A stretch of 64,000 bases of DNA. Source: Megachile rotundata. Taxonomy: Eukaryota; Arthropoda; Insecta; Hymenoptera; Megachilidae. The DNA lies in contig NC_134988.1 of NCBI RefSeq assembly GCF_050947335.1, positions 4,650,001 through 4,714,000 on the forward strand, in the 5' to 3' direction. Shown here piece after piece: positions 21,756 to 31,709 of the stretch (positions are counted from its first letter, which is position 1; each line of letters opens with the position of its first letter). Made by a program: the position numbers and the translations under genes. The notes under the pieces were generated by a model. The model did no database searches. It saw nothing but the letters and a program-made list of their open reading frames with translations, and was not told the origin of the DNA.

Positions 21756-24700
21756 TTAATTGTAAGGTGGGAATTTTTCATACTTTTTCATACCCGTATT
21801 GTTGACGCAAAAATTATGTTTAACCTTGTTAAGTGGTTTTGTCATTACGTCCGCAATCATTTCTTTAGTGGATAAATATCGTAAATCGAATTTTTTATTT
21901 CTTAAAGAGTCTCTAATAAAGTGATAGCGCAGGTCAATATGTTTTGATCGTGCATGAAACATGTTATTATTAGCAAGTAATTTTGCGCTTTGATTGTCAT
22001 TGTATAGGGTAGCCTTCAAATCAAGGTTTAATTCTGATAATAAGTTTTTTAAAAATATAATTTCTTTTGTTGATTCTGAAATCGACATGTATTCTGCTTC
22101 AGCGGATGATAGTGCGACCGTTTTTTGTTTTTGGGTTTTCCATGCAATTGCGGCACCACTTAATTTGAAAATGTACCCTGTAAATGATTTTCTGTCGAGA
22201 GCATTGGAACCCCAATCGGCGTCAACATAGCCTGTAATATCAAAATCGTGTTTCTTGTATACTAGGCTTAGATTTTTTGTACCTTTTAAATACTTTACTA
22301 TGCGTTTAGCTGCATTCCAATGTTCTCTAGAAAAACACGAGTTAAATTGTGAGAGAAATACAACAGAAAACATTATGTCGGGCCTTGTGGCTACAGCCAA
22401 ATACATAAGAGATCCAATTAACTCTCTATAGGGTAGATCAACTACCGTTTCACTCTTTCTTAAATTGTACAGCACGCTTGGGTCAGCTGGTGTATCAGAT
22501 ATTTGCGCATCGCTCAAATTAAACCTTTTTACAATTTTATCAATTAGATTTCTCTGAAGGAGATGAATCCCATCATTTGATCTACATATTTCTATACCTA
22601 AACAATATTTGGCTTTTCCCAGGTCTTTAATTTCAAATTCACGCTTTAAATGGTTTTTAATCTCGTTAAATCTAATTTCATTATTATGCGCGATTAACAT
22701 ATCGTCTACATACAAAATTATAATAATTATGTGCCTTTTGTTTATGTCATAATACATACATGGTTCGATTTTTGAAGCTGTCAGATTTAGTTTTTTAAGG
22801 GCCTGATCTATTTTTAAGTTCCAAACTCTGCCTGCTTGTTTCAAGCCATATAACCCTTTTCTCAATCTACAAACTTTGTTACCTTTTTCAATTTGATTTA
22901 ACATATTCAGTGCTTTAATTCTAATATTTTCATCACTTTCATTTTCTACTATTTGAGTTAAAAAATGTTCGACTAAATCCGGCAGCTTCATATATACACT
23001 TTCAGTTAGTTCGCCATTTAGGTAAGCACTCGTCACATCCATTTGCTCGATCTTAAGATTTAATTGAACTGCAATCGCTATTAGAATTCGTAGAGATTCT
23101 AATCTTACAACCGGCGCAAATGTAGAAAAATAATCTATGCCGTATATTTGTGCGAATCCTCTTGCTACTAACCTTGCTTTCCTGGTCTTTACTGCTCCAC
23201 TTTGGTCGAATTTGTTTGTCAGGACTAGTTTTGAATCAATTATATTTCCTTCATCCGGCTTTTCAACGACATCCCAAGTATCGTTTTTAATTAATTGTTT
23301 AAATTCATTATATATAGCCTTATTCCAGTCTTCGCTATTTACACCATTTAATGCATCTTTATAGTCGATGTCCGCGTAGTTTACCTCTTCGTAACTGAAA
23401 ACATCATCGTTTAAACTTTCATTTAATTCATTTTGTATATTTTCATTTATACTGGTTGCTGTCGATCTATATGCTTTCCTTGGTCGGCCTCTTTTGCCTG
23501 TCCTCAATAATGTGGGCCTTCCTGGTAAACGTTTTTCCGTCTGGCATTCAATATCTCCTTCATTTTGAATTTTATTTTCGCTTTCCGTAGGTCCTGTTAA
23601 AACAACTTCAACTTCTCCAAAAGTATTAGTATCATTATTTTCCATACTCACTTGATTCCCTTTTGTACTTGGATTTTCATCTATGACCTTGACGTCTCTT
23701 GATATTAGAATTCGTCCTAAAGACGGCGCCCAAATTCTGTATGCCTTAGATTCTTCTGAGAAACCTACTAATCTTCCTTCAATCGACCTTTCTGCTAATT
23801 TGTTTTCTCGGTGTTTCTTCAGGGCATACACTTTTGCTCCAAACACTTTTATGTGATTGATTGTCGGCATTTTACCATGCCACAGTTTATATGGGATCTC
23901 ACCGTTTAACCCCATTGTCGGACATCTGTTTCTAATATAATTAGCGGCCATGAGTGCTTCTCCCCAAAATGATAACGGCAAACCTGATTGTTTTAGCATA
24001 CACCTCACTGCTTCTATCAATGTTCGGTTCTTGCGTTCTGCAAGTCCATTTTGTTGCGGCGTGTACGGTGCGCTAAGTCTTCTTGAAATGCCACATTCTT
24101 TTAAGTAATTATCAAATTGCTCGTTGCAATATTCCTTACCATTGTCACTGTGAAGCTGCTTTATTCTTTTCCCTGTGAAATTTTCTACCATATTTTTATA
24201 TTCTTTGAATTTGTTAAAAACTTCATTTTTACTCTTTATTAGGTATGTCTCGCACCATCTGGAAAAGTTGTCGATAAACGTGACAAAATATTTAGCTCCT
24301 CCAATAGTTGAAACATTAAAAGGTCCACACACGTCGGAGTGAACTCTATCTAATAAATTTGCAGACCTCTCGCTCGAATGATTGAAGGGTTTTACGGTTT
24401 GCTTACTTGCAGCACATACTTCACATGAATCAATGTCATCGAGTGTCTTAAATTGAATATTACTCGCTTCTTTCATAATTTGTGTCAAATCTTTTCCATT
24501 TAGGTGGGCCATTCTATTGTGCCATAGCATTAGAGAATCATTTTTTTCTTTAGCGTAGTGCATACTATTTTCTATTCCTTTTCTTAAATAAAACAAATTT
24601 CCGATTCTATCGGCTACCATTTTTGTTACATTTTTATTATCTTTTACTAAGGCTGCATATTTTGTAAACGTTACGGTATTACCCCTATCGACTATTCTGG

Positions 24701-25817
24701 CTACTGACATAAGATTCGATCTCAGATCGGGTACGTACAATACTTCCTCAAGTTTTACATTTCTACGCATGTTATTATTTGTATTGATTTCTAATGCTAC
24801 GGTACCTCTTCCTTTTACGTCAGTTGACGCATTACTCGCCAAGTTTACGCTATCAGATGCTTTAGACATATTTAAAAAAATACCTTTATCATTGCACAAA
24901 TGTGCTGTACATCCGCTGTCCAAAATCCATTTTTGGTTATTTATTGTTGAATTATTATCAAGCTTCCCAGTAAAGGCATAATAAACATCTTCTTCATGCG
25001 TCGCTTTGTTTGCGCCTTGACCTTCGTTTTTTGTAAATGGATATTTGGTCCTGCACTTTGGTGCTGTATGTCCTCTTTTCTGACACCTGCAACACTTTAT
25101 ATTCCATTTATTATTAGTTCTTATATCATTATTTTTTGTTTTCCAATTTTCTGTTGTGGTTCTTGAATTTTCATTTTCCTTTCTTTCAAAATGTTTTTTA
25201 TGCGTTGAAGCGACCATGGCATTGGAAGTTCGGACTTCAGTTTTTTGCAATCTAGCCTCGTGTTCTTCTAATATTTTTACTTTTAAAACTTCGGGCTCTG
25301 GCAACTCATCTCTAGATTCAATTGCGCATCTGAAATTCTCGAAAGAAGTCGGTAAACTATATAATAACATTATGGATAACAAATCCTCATTTATATCGAC
25401 ATTCATGTATTTTAATTTATCCACCGTATCGAAAAATTTATTTATATGGTTTCTTACGTTTTCTCCTTCGGGCAACCTTTGTAGCGTGAGTTGCTTAAGG
25501 AGTGTTGCCTTTCTTGCGGGACCTTTCGATGCGTAAACGTTTTCTAATTTTTGCCATACTGACCTTGATGTCTCGCAACCCTTTAATTGTGTTAACTCGC
25601 TCGGGCTAACGCACAGAATGATGTCCGCCTTGGCCTTTTTGTCGTTTCTTATCCATTCTTCAATTTTTGTCCGGTTTTGCTCCGTTTCTTCAGGCTTCTT
25701 TATATCACCGCTTACGTACTGCCACAGATCATTTTTTATCAGTATCGCTTCAATTTGCATCTTCCAGGTGTCATAATTGTCCTTGTTGAGCGGTTCAATT
25801 CTTGTCGTACTATTCAT
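21756..25817 (-). CDS. Copia gag-pol polyprotein, intact
   Basis: 1353 residues in one frame. It acts in cytoplasmic virus-like particles and in integration. Residues 1-190 are the UBN2/Gag-type capsid region (NYDTWKMQIEAIL). At 242-255 is a CX2CX4HX4C zinc knuckle (CCRCQKRGHTAPKC). The aspartic protease motif WILDSGCTAHLC starts near 297. The integrase zinc region is HNRMAH (433-438) through CEVC (465-468), and its catalytic core has HSDVCGP near 493, HSDNGKEY near 556 and QQNGLAERKNRT from 588. A basic linker follows near 765-785. The reverse transcriptase spans about 840-1090, with the LYVDDML active site near 1035. RNase H follows (VDADWGS near 1198, SSAEAEYM near 1237, NDNQSAK near 1273). 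Domain order PR-IN-RT-RH is diagnostic of copia. Start chosen as the first Met, 128 bp inside the 5' LTR. No stop or frameshift. Confidence 0.97.
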   Translation of the reverse strand: MNSTTRIEPLNKDNYDTWKMQIEAILIKNDLWQYVSGDIKKPEETEQNRTKIEEWIRNDKKAKADIILCVSPSELTQLKGCETSRSVWQKLENVYASKGPARKATLLKQLTLQRLPEGENVRNHINKFFDTVDKLKYMNVDINEDLLSIMLLYSLPTSFENFRCAIESRDELPEPEVLKVKILEEHEARLQKTEVRTSNAMVASTHKKHFERKENENSRTTTENWKTKNNDIRTNNKWNIKCCRCQKRGHTAPKCRTKYPFTKNEGQGANKATHEEDVYYAFTGKLDNNSTINNQKWILDSGCTAHLCNDKGIFLNMSKASDSVNLASNASTDVKGRGTVALEINTNNNMRRNVKLEEVLYVPDLRSNLMSVARIVDRGNTVTFTKYAALVKDNKNVTKMVADRIGNLFYLRKGIENSMHYAKEKNDSLMLWHNRMAHLNGKDLTQIMKEASNIQFKTLDDIDSCEVCAASKQTVKPFNHSSERSANLLDRVHSDVCGPFNVSTIGGAKYFVTFIDNFSRWCETYLIKSKNEVFNKFKEYKNMVENFTGKRIKQLHSDNGKEYCNEQFDNYLKECGISRRLSAPYTPQQNGLAERKNRTLIEAVRCMLKQSGLPLSFWGEALMAANYIRNRCPTMGLNGEIPYKLWHGKMPTINHIKVFGAKVYALKKHRENKLAERSIEGRLVGFSEESKAYRIWAPSLGRILISRDVKVIDENPSTKGNQVSMENNDTNTFGEVEVVLTGPTESENKIQNEGDIECQTEKRLPGRPTLLRTGKRGRPRKAYRSTATSINENIQNELNESLNDDVFSYEEVNYADIDYKDALNGVNSEDWNKAIYNEFKQLIKNDTWDVVEKPDEGNIIDSKLVLTNKFDQSGAVKTRKARLVARGFAQIYGIDYFSTFAPVVRLESLRILIAIAVQLNLKIEQMDVTSAYLNGELTESVYMKLPDLVEHFLTQIVENESDENIRIKALNMLNQIEKGNKVCRLRKGLYGLKQAGRVWNLKIDQALKKLNLTASKIEPCMYYDINKRHIIIIILYVDDMLIAHNNEIRFNEIKNHLKREFEIKDLGKAKYCLGIEICRSNDGIHLLQRNLIDKIVKRFNLSDAQISDTPADPSVLYNLRKSETVVDLPYRELIGSLMYLAVATRPDIMFSVVFLSQFNSCFSREHWNAAKRIVKYLKGTKNLSLVYKKHDFDITGYVDADWGSNALDRKSFTGYIFKLSGAAIAWKTQKQKTVALSSAEAEYMSISESTKEIIFLKNLLSELNLDLKATLYNDNQSAKLLANNNMFHARSKHIDLRYHFIRDSLRNKKFDLRYLSTKEMIADVMTKPLNKVKHNFCVNNTGMKKYEKFPPYN

Positions 25818-25931
25818 CGTTTCGTTCCTTTTATTTTATTTCAACTTTGGTTGAATTCCACGTATTTTTAATGCACTCAAAAGAATACAAAGAAATTTTT
25901 CTTTCTTGTTTAATTAATTAATTCAGCACAA

Positions 25932-25945
25932 CTGGGCCCATAACC
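25932..25945 (-). other. Copia primer-binding site (tRNA-iMet anticodon arm type)
   Basis: Directly next to the 5' LTR. In element sense it reads GGTTATGGGCCCAG; the complementary strand CTGGGCCCATAACC equals the anticodon stem-loop of eukaryotic initiator tRNA-Met, with CAT as anticodon. Drosophila copia is known to prime from a half-molecule of this tRNA rather than its 3' end, and this site fits that mode. Confidence 0.9.
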
Positions 25946-26149
25946 TGTTAATTTTTATTTGATTACAAAATTCTTACACGTTAACGTCCTTTACGGTATT
26001 TACAAAGCGACTGACTACGCACACGGTTCAGGACAGATATATACGCGTTTTCTCTCACACACTCATACAAACAGAAAAAGACGTATCGACAATGACTCAT
26101 CCTTCTAACATGCGGGAATGCTATTAGCATGTATTGCTATATTTTAACA
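25946..26149 (-). repeat. Copia 5' LTR
   Basis: 204 bp, identical to the 3' LTR, TGTTA...TAACA. It holds the promoter described separately. Confidence 0.95.
26009..26043 (-). promoter_or_regulatory. Copia LTR core promoter (TATA plus arthropod initiator)
   Basis: In element sense TATATATC begins at 26043 and TCAGTC lies at 26014-26009. The initiator A at 26012 is 31 nt downstream of the TATA start, which is standard spacing. TCAGT is the arthropod initiator consensus. Transcription would run toward lower coordinates. Inferred from sequence only. Confidence 0.6.
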
Positions 26150-26154
26150 TCCCC
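26150..26154. repeat. Copia target-site duplication (proximal copy)
   Basis: TCCCC, matching 21518-21522. Confidence 0.85.
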
Positions 26155-27520
26155 TAATTTATTTATTATTAATTTTTAAATAAACTTCTATTTTTGATAA
26201 TTATGAAATCACAATTATCAATAATCATGAAATTTTAAACAGAATTTATTATAAGTGAAAAACTGAAATATATACATTCAACCAGTTTATTTAAATTATT
26301 TAAAAGATCCAAGAAAAATGTCGAGTTATATTGCCACACTAAAAGTGCTAAAGTTAAAATCGCATATTTTAATGTAATTTGTCTTTTTTTTTATGTTGCT
26401 TTGTTGTTATATTTTATATTGTTATAGTGTTGTTATTCAGTATCAACTCAATATTTTTAAGTAACTTGTGCATTTGATTCGGTTAGGTTAGGTTTATTTG
26501 AATTCTTATGAATTTTTATCATATTCATCATTTCTCCTATTTGCTTGTATTAATATATTATATTTAGTGCAATTATTATTATTGGATGTAATTATTATTA
26601 CAATAAAATTATTCAAATAAAATTATTATCTGTAATAAAACTTTAACAGTAAAATGGAAGGCTCTTATTTATAAAGCTTCACAGTATATTATACTTCATA
26701 TCACACCGAAACTCTTAAAATGAGATTCAAAACACTTTCAAAATAAAAATTTGTATTATTTTAATAAACAACTAATTTTTTTTCTTACAAAATCTTAGTG
26801 ATTTGAAATACTAGTATACCAGTATTGTAATTCTACTTACAATTTGCGTAAAAATATAAAATGTATATTATAATAGCCTGATGTTCTTGCGAAATGGTCA
26901 TAAGCTTCAAAACAAACGATTTACCACATATTTTGCCCAGAAAAGATTTCTCAAATTCAGTAAAATTGACTCAATTCTGTAAAATAGCAGCTGATTCTAC
27001 ATGAAAAAGTAAATCGAAAATATAAAATAAAATTATTTCACATAAGATATAGTTTTTGAGAAAAATCGAAAGTTCGAAACATTTTTTTCGCAGTACAAAA
27101 GATGACAATTTCAACTTTTCGACCAATTCGGTTAATAAACAACAAAATTATATTCCACATTTTAACTGTATTTATTTAAAAGCATTAAACAAGACAATAA
27201 GATTCTCGAATGTTTTAAAACGCTTGAGAAAAATTCTTGGTCGTTGAGCTATTCATGAAAGTATTTCATACATATGGGATGGACGAGTTCATTGCATTCT
27301 TTTACATGTACAGGGTGTCTCGAGATGTTTTGGTTAAACTGTATTGAAATAAGTAGAAAATAAATGCATATGGAAAATATAAACATTAAACGTCATTTAA
27401 AACTTTATTGAATGTGTACTGAGAATGGTAGATTTCTTTAATAAAGAAGAAATCTATTAAATGTCAGCTCTGGTGACTGAATATCCTGAATATGATTTTT
27501 ATCCATCAGCGACTTTAATG
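26155..27520. other. AT-rich spacer with a TTAGG-type tract and a lone transposon-like terminus
   Basis: GGTTAGGTTAGGTT at 26481-26494 resembles the insect telomere repeat but is only about two units long. TACAGGGTGTCTCGAG near 27309 resembles one end of a CAGGGTGT-type DNA element, with no partner found. No coding content. Confidence 0.4.
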
Positions 27521-27529
27521 GCAAATTAA

Positions 27530-27750
27530 TAAGCTTTATTTATCTTTATTTACTTTCATTTATTTTTATTTAGCTGTATTTCTTTATTTATCTTTATTTA
27601 TCTTTATTTGTCTTGATTTGTCTTTATTTGTCTTGGTTTATCTTGATTTATTTTTATTTATCTTTATTTATGTTTATTTATCTTGATTTATCTTGATTTA
27701 TTTTTTTATGTTTATTTATCTTCAATTATCTTTATTATTTATTTATCTCG
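27530..27750 (+). repeat. TTTATCTTTATTTATCTT simple repeat
   Basis: About 220 bp of TTTATCTTTATT / TTTATCTTGATT variants of roughly 6-10 bp. Confidence 0.85.
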
Positions 27751-27812
27751 GCGGAGTTTGTTCATCTTATGTTGTTTCGTTCAAGAAAGACAAGGATAGT
27801 AAATATGTGGTT

Positions 27813-28152
27813 TCCAAAAATATGAAAAAATGTGACCCCATTTTGCCAGGATTTTGAAGCCAAGAAGCACTATTTTGTCACGATCTCTTTTGCAAAATAT
27901 TCTTTACACAATATTCTAGGTCAGTAAAGAACCTGATTTTCCAATTTTACCCTCAAAATTTCATGAGAAGGAAGCAGGCAAATTTTTACGGAAGGAAATT
28001 TTTCATGTTCCATTTTTCCAAAAAAGCGTTCTTTACTAACCTAGATATTTGTACAAAGAATATTTTGTAAAAAAATTATGACAAAATATTGCTTCTTGAC
28101 TTCGGATTTTGTGCAAAATGAAGTCATACTTTTGCACATTTTTGGGAATCGA
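27813..28152. repeat. Imperfect foldback repeat, arms ~115 bp
   Basis: 27813-27925 pairs with 28030-28152 in reverse complement, including a CTAGGTYAGTAAAGAAC word at the inner ends and an AAGAAGCAMTATTTTGTC word. Several indels show age. A related single arm is seen around 61900-61965. No target duplication was identified. Confidence 0.7.
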
Positions 28153-28159
28153 ATATCTA

Positions 28160-28825
28160 AATACTAATGGGTTAGTCAATTTTAGTTAAAATTGATAGTT
28201 TAGCTAGTGACCTACTCTACTACTGACCTCATCAATTTTCTGTTAGAGATTCCAAAAATTCCCAAAAATAATACTACAAATACTGGTCATCAGAGTTGAC
28301 TTTTAATAAATAATAAAATACAGAAAAATAAATAAATTAATTGTAATTAACGTGAATAAAGCAATAACTAAATTTGACTGTAAAATGTAACGAGCATTAT
28401 TATAAAATTCTACAAACTTCCAAACTTTCTTACAATTCATTTAGTTGAAAATAACATTCGAGAGATATATTATCTTAAAGTAAAAAATATTCGTAAAAGA
28501 ATATTTTTCTCTAAGGATATTTTCTCTAAGGAAATTGGCGAGGTAGGATATGTAGGTTTCAGTGCTCACGTGTAATCGTTCAAACAGAAAAACTAAATTT
28601 AGTATTAATTATAATAGATGCACTTTAAGTATAAAATGTTAGTTGTGTAGTATATACATATTTTGAATATAGGTTTGGGAAAAATTGAGTTAATGGCGTA
28701 TAAGAAATTACTTTTGTAAGAAATGTTTTAATATGTATGCATACATTGTTATCAGTTTGTAATTAAATTTAGGACAAATAATAGTTGCAACTTTGAGAAA
28801 AACTATTAAAGTATTGATTATTCAA
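28160..28825. other. AT-rich spacer, nothing supported
   Basis: No features recognised. Confidence 0.4.
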
Positions 28826-28829
28826 TACT

Positions 28830-29310
28830 TTACTGAGTTATAGAGTTATGGAGTTATTGAGTTATTGAGTTATCGAGTTATCGAGTTACCGAGTTATTAA
28901 GTTACTGAGTTACTAAGTTACTGAGTTACTGAGTTACTGAGTTACTGAGTTACTGAGTTACTGAGTTACTGAGTTATTGAGTTACTGAGTTATTAAGTTA
29001 TTGAGTCATTGAACTACTTAATTATTGAGTTATCAAGTTATTGAAATATTGAGTTACTAAATTATTGACTTAGTGAGATATCAAGCTATTGAGTTACTAA
29101 ATTATTGAGTCACTGAATTATTAAGTTATTAAATTATTGAGTCATAAAACTATTTAATTATTGAGTCATCTAGTTACTGAGTTATTGAGGTATTGAGTTA
29201 CTAAGTTATCGAGTTATTTAACTGGTTAACTAATGAATTATTGAATTACTGATTTAGTGAATTAGTGAGTTATTAAATTATTAAATTACTAAATTATTAT
29301 TGGATTATTA
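28830..29310 (+). repeat. 8-bp minisatellite (GAGTTACT)
   Basis: GAGTTACT / GAGTTATT units in register. Nearly perfect at about 28915-28985, increasingly degenerate on both sides. Confidence 0.9.
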
Positions 29311-29319
29311 AATTATTAT

Positions 29320-29985
29320 TTTGAAAATATTATTTTTGACATTGATGTTTCCAAAGTTAGAAAATATCAGTATCTTGATTTACATTTTCAAATATCAATT
29401 TGTAGGTTAATATTTAAAAACCACAAAAATAGTAATATTAATAATAAAAATTACAATTTTGAAAACAATCTCCACGTTCTTCTTTCCAAATTACAATTAT
29501 GAAAATTTCCATAAACAGTTTTGTATCTTCGACAGTTTTATTGAATTGAATAAGTGATGATTTCCTTCATTGTATCTCTATTTTCCTTATTGTTAGAGAA
29601 ACTTACCTACGTAAGTTTCATTGCACAATAGAAACAGATTAATAATATTTACATTCAGGTACTATATTTATACAAGCTGTATTTAAAATCTGTGGTTGCG
29701 CAATTATTGTTATGTATTTGTTTTCAAACGTTGACCGACACGGTATTCCTTTGTTAGGGAATTTACCATATAGCAAGTCGGCCATTCCCATCACAGGAGG
29801 CGTCAATGAAATGGATAACTGTATGTAAACAAGAATATGCATACATATACATACGATCTTGATTCGAAACTGATCACTGCAGTTAAAAATGAATCAATAA
29901 TTTATTAATGACATTGGCAGAATTTATGTAACAACCTCAAACAATGTATGGATCTTATATTAATGAAGATATGTAAATATGACGC
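29320..29985. other. AT-rich spacer, nothing supported
   Basis: Short minus-strand frames at 29639 and 29905 show no motifs. Confidence 0.4.
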
Positions 29986-29990
29986 ATGTA

Positions 29991-30887
29991 CGAGGTGTGA
30001 CACAAAAGAAACGAGACTAGTCCAATAAATCATTGTACCTGCAGAATCAGTTCTCCGTGACATTATCGCCTTCAAAGTAGTCCGCTTCAGCATTCACACA
30101 CTTTTACATTCGGTGCTGCCATTGCTGGTAACAGTTCTGGAACGAGGTTTTTGGAAGTCCCTTCAGGAGATTCTCCGTTTCTGCCTGAACCTCTTTAACT
30201 GAGGTGAAATGGGTTCCCATTAAGCAAAATTTAACTTTAGGAAATAAAAAAAAGTCGCATGGAACCAAATCAGGTGAATAAGGAGGATGCCCCATCACAG
30301 TAATATTTTTACTGGTCAGAAACTGCTTGGCAGACAGTGCCGTGTGAGCGGGTGCATTGTCCTGGTGCCGACAGCCATTTATCGCTTCACAACTGTGGCT
30401 TTTTTTTCCTAATTTTTTTACGAAGTCTTTTTAGTATTTCAGTGTAATAGCGTTAGTTAACAGTCTGACCACTGGGAAACGATTCAATCATTACAATTCC
30501 ATTAATGTCGAATTTTGATTTTGACATGCGTACTTTTTTGGGTTTTGGGGATCCTAGAGACTTCCGCTGTATTGACTGGCGCTTACTTTCTGCATCATAG
30601 GTAAAAATCCATGTCTCATCACATGTTATAACAGATTTCAACAAATTTTACAACAAACTTGATGTTTATTCGCTGTTCTGTTTTTACGTTGGACATTTTT
30701 CCGGTAGAATGCAGTTGCACGTGTTCACTAAATGACACAATACTTTCAAATGGTATGACCGATTCAATCGAAATTGGCAACATGGATAGAGGAGGTATGT
30801 GGGATGATGCCACAAAAACAATTGCTGCCAGTTCCATTGCTTCTTCAAGCTGCACACCTAGTCTCGTTTCTTTTGTGTCACACCTCG
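29991..30887 (-). mobile_element. Internally deleted mariner element
   Basis: TA at 29989-29990 and 30888-30889 flank 897 bp with ends CGAGGTGTGACACAAAAGAA / TTCTTTTGTGTCACACCTCG, a near-perfect inverted repeat of about 30 bp. It is a different mariner lineage from that at 9901 by its ends and protein. Confidence 0.92.
30104..30696 (-). pseudogene. Mariner transposase pseudogene (DD34D)
   Basis: A short N-terminal piece (MSNVKTEQRINIKF, Met at 30696) is fused to the catalytic region by a deletion of roughly 130 codons that removes most of the DNA-binding half. It continues with VITCDETWIFTYD (first Asp), then, after frameshifts near 30370-30450, RHQDNAPAH (second Asp) and GHPPYSPDLVPCDFFLFPK (third Asp, 34 residues on). 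The end is complete (CYQQWQHRM). All three catalytic Asp codons survive, but the frame is broken and the DNA-binding domain is missing. Confidence 0.9.
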
Positions 30888-30939
30888 TATTTACAGTGTG
30901 AAAAAATAAGCAATACAGTTTTAATATATGTATGTTTTT

Positions 30940-31700
30940 TATTGGTCAAGTTTCAAGTTTGGAAATTTAGAAATTTGCGAATTTGGGGTTTGGTAAGATT
31001 GGGAAATGCAGGAATTAAAAAATTAGAAAACTGGGAAGTTTAGAAATTTAAGAATCAGAAAATTAGAAAAGTTTGAAAACTACGAAATCAGTAGGATAGG
31101 TAAAAATTTAGGAAATGACGAGACTAGGAAATTAGGAAGCTAAGAAATTTGAAAACTGTATAATTAGAAAATTAGGAAGTTAGCAACTCTGGAAGATTAT
31201 GAAATTGCAAAATTAGAACTTGGAAATTAGGAAATTAGGAAATTGAAAAATTAGGAAATTTGGAATTTAGCAAATTGGGAAATTAGGAAATTGGGAAATT
31301 GGGAAATTGGGAAATTGGGAAATTAGGAAATTTGGAATTTAGCAAATTGGGAAATTAGGAAATTGGAAAATTAGAAAATTGTGAATTTAACAAATTGGAA
31401 ATTTAGGACTTGGAAAATGAGAAAATTGGGAAACTGGGAAACTAGGAAAATTAGAAATTAAGAAATGAAAAGATTGGAAGATTAAAAAATTAGAAAATGA
31501 AGGAACTATGAAATTGGAAAAAAGATTTTGAGAATTCAAAACTCTAATAATTTAGAAAATTTGAAAATTTTCAAAATCTGATAAGCTAGATGCGAGATAT
31601 TTAGACATATGAAAACTTTCAGAATTTGAGAAATACGAATTTGAAAATTTGAAAACTTAAAAAAGGAATTATAAATTTAGAATTTTAGAGAATTTAAACA
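30940..31700 (+). repeat. Degenerate octamer array (GAAATTTGG / GGAAATTA type), array 3
   Basis: Words such as GGAAATTAGGAAATTGGGAA repeat across about 750 bp. The most regular part is 31240-31370. G-skewed on the plus strand. Confidence 0.85.
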
Positions 31701-31709
31701 TTTGGAGAT

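Larger units (their letters stand above)
21523..26149 (-). mobile_element. Complete Ty1/copia LTR retrotransposon
   Basis: 4627 bp on the minus strand: 5' LTR at 25946-26149, primer-binding site, one uninterrupted gag-pol frame, polypurine tract and 3' LTR at 21523-21726. The 204-bp LTRs are identical base for base, begin TGTTA and end TAACA, and are flanked by the 5-bp duplication TCCCC. Identical LTRs mean recent insertion, because the two are copied from one template at integration. All parts needed for autonomous copying appear present. Confidence 0.97.

Noticed and set aside
26481..26494. Telomere-like GGTTAGGTTAGG
   Set aside because: Only about two units, surrounded by unique AT-rich sequence; not evidence of a chromosome end.
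28830..29310. Regular repeat considered as a CRISPR array
   Set aside because: Contiguous 8-bp units without unique spacers, in an insect-type genome; same reasoning for the 21-, 27- and 36-bp arrays.
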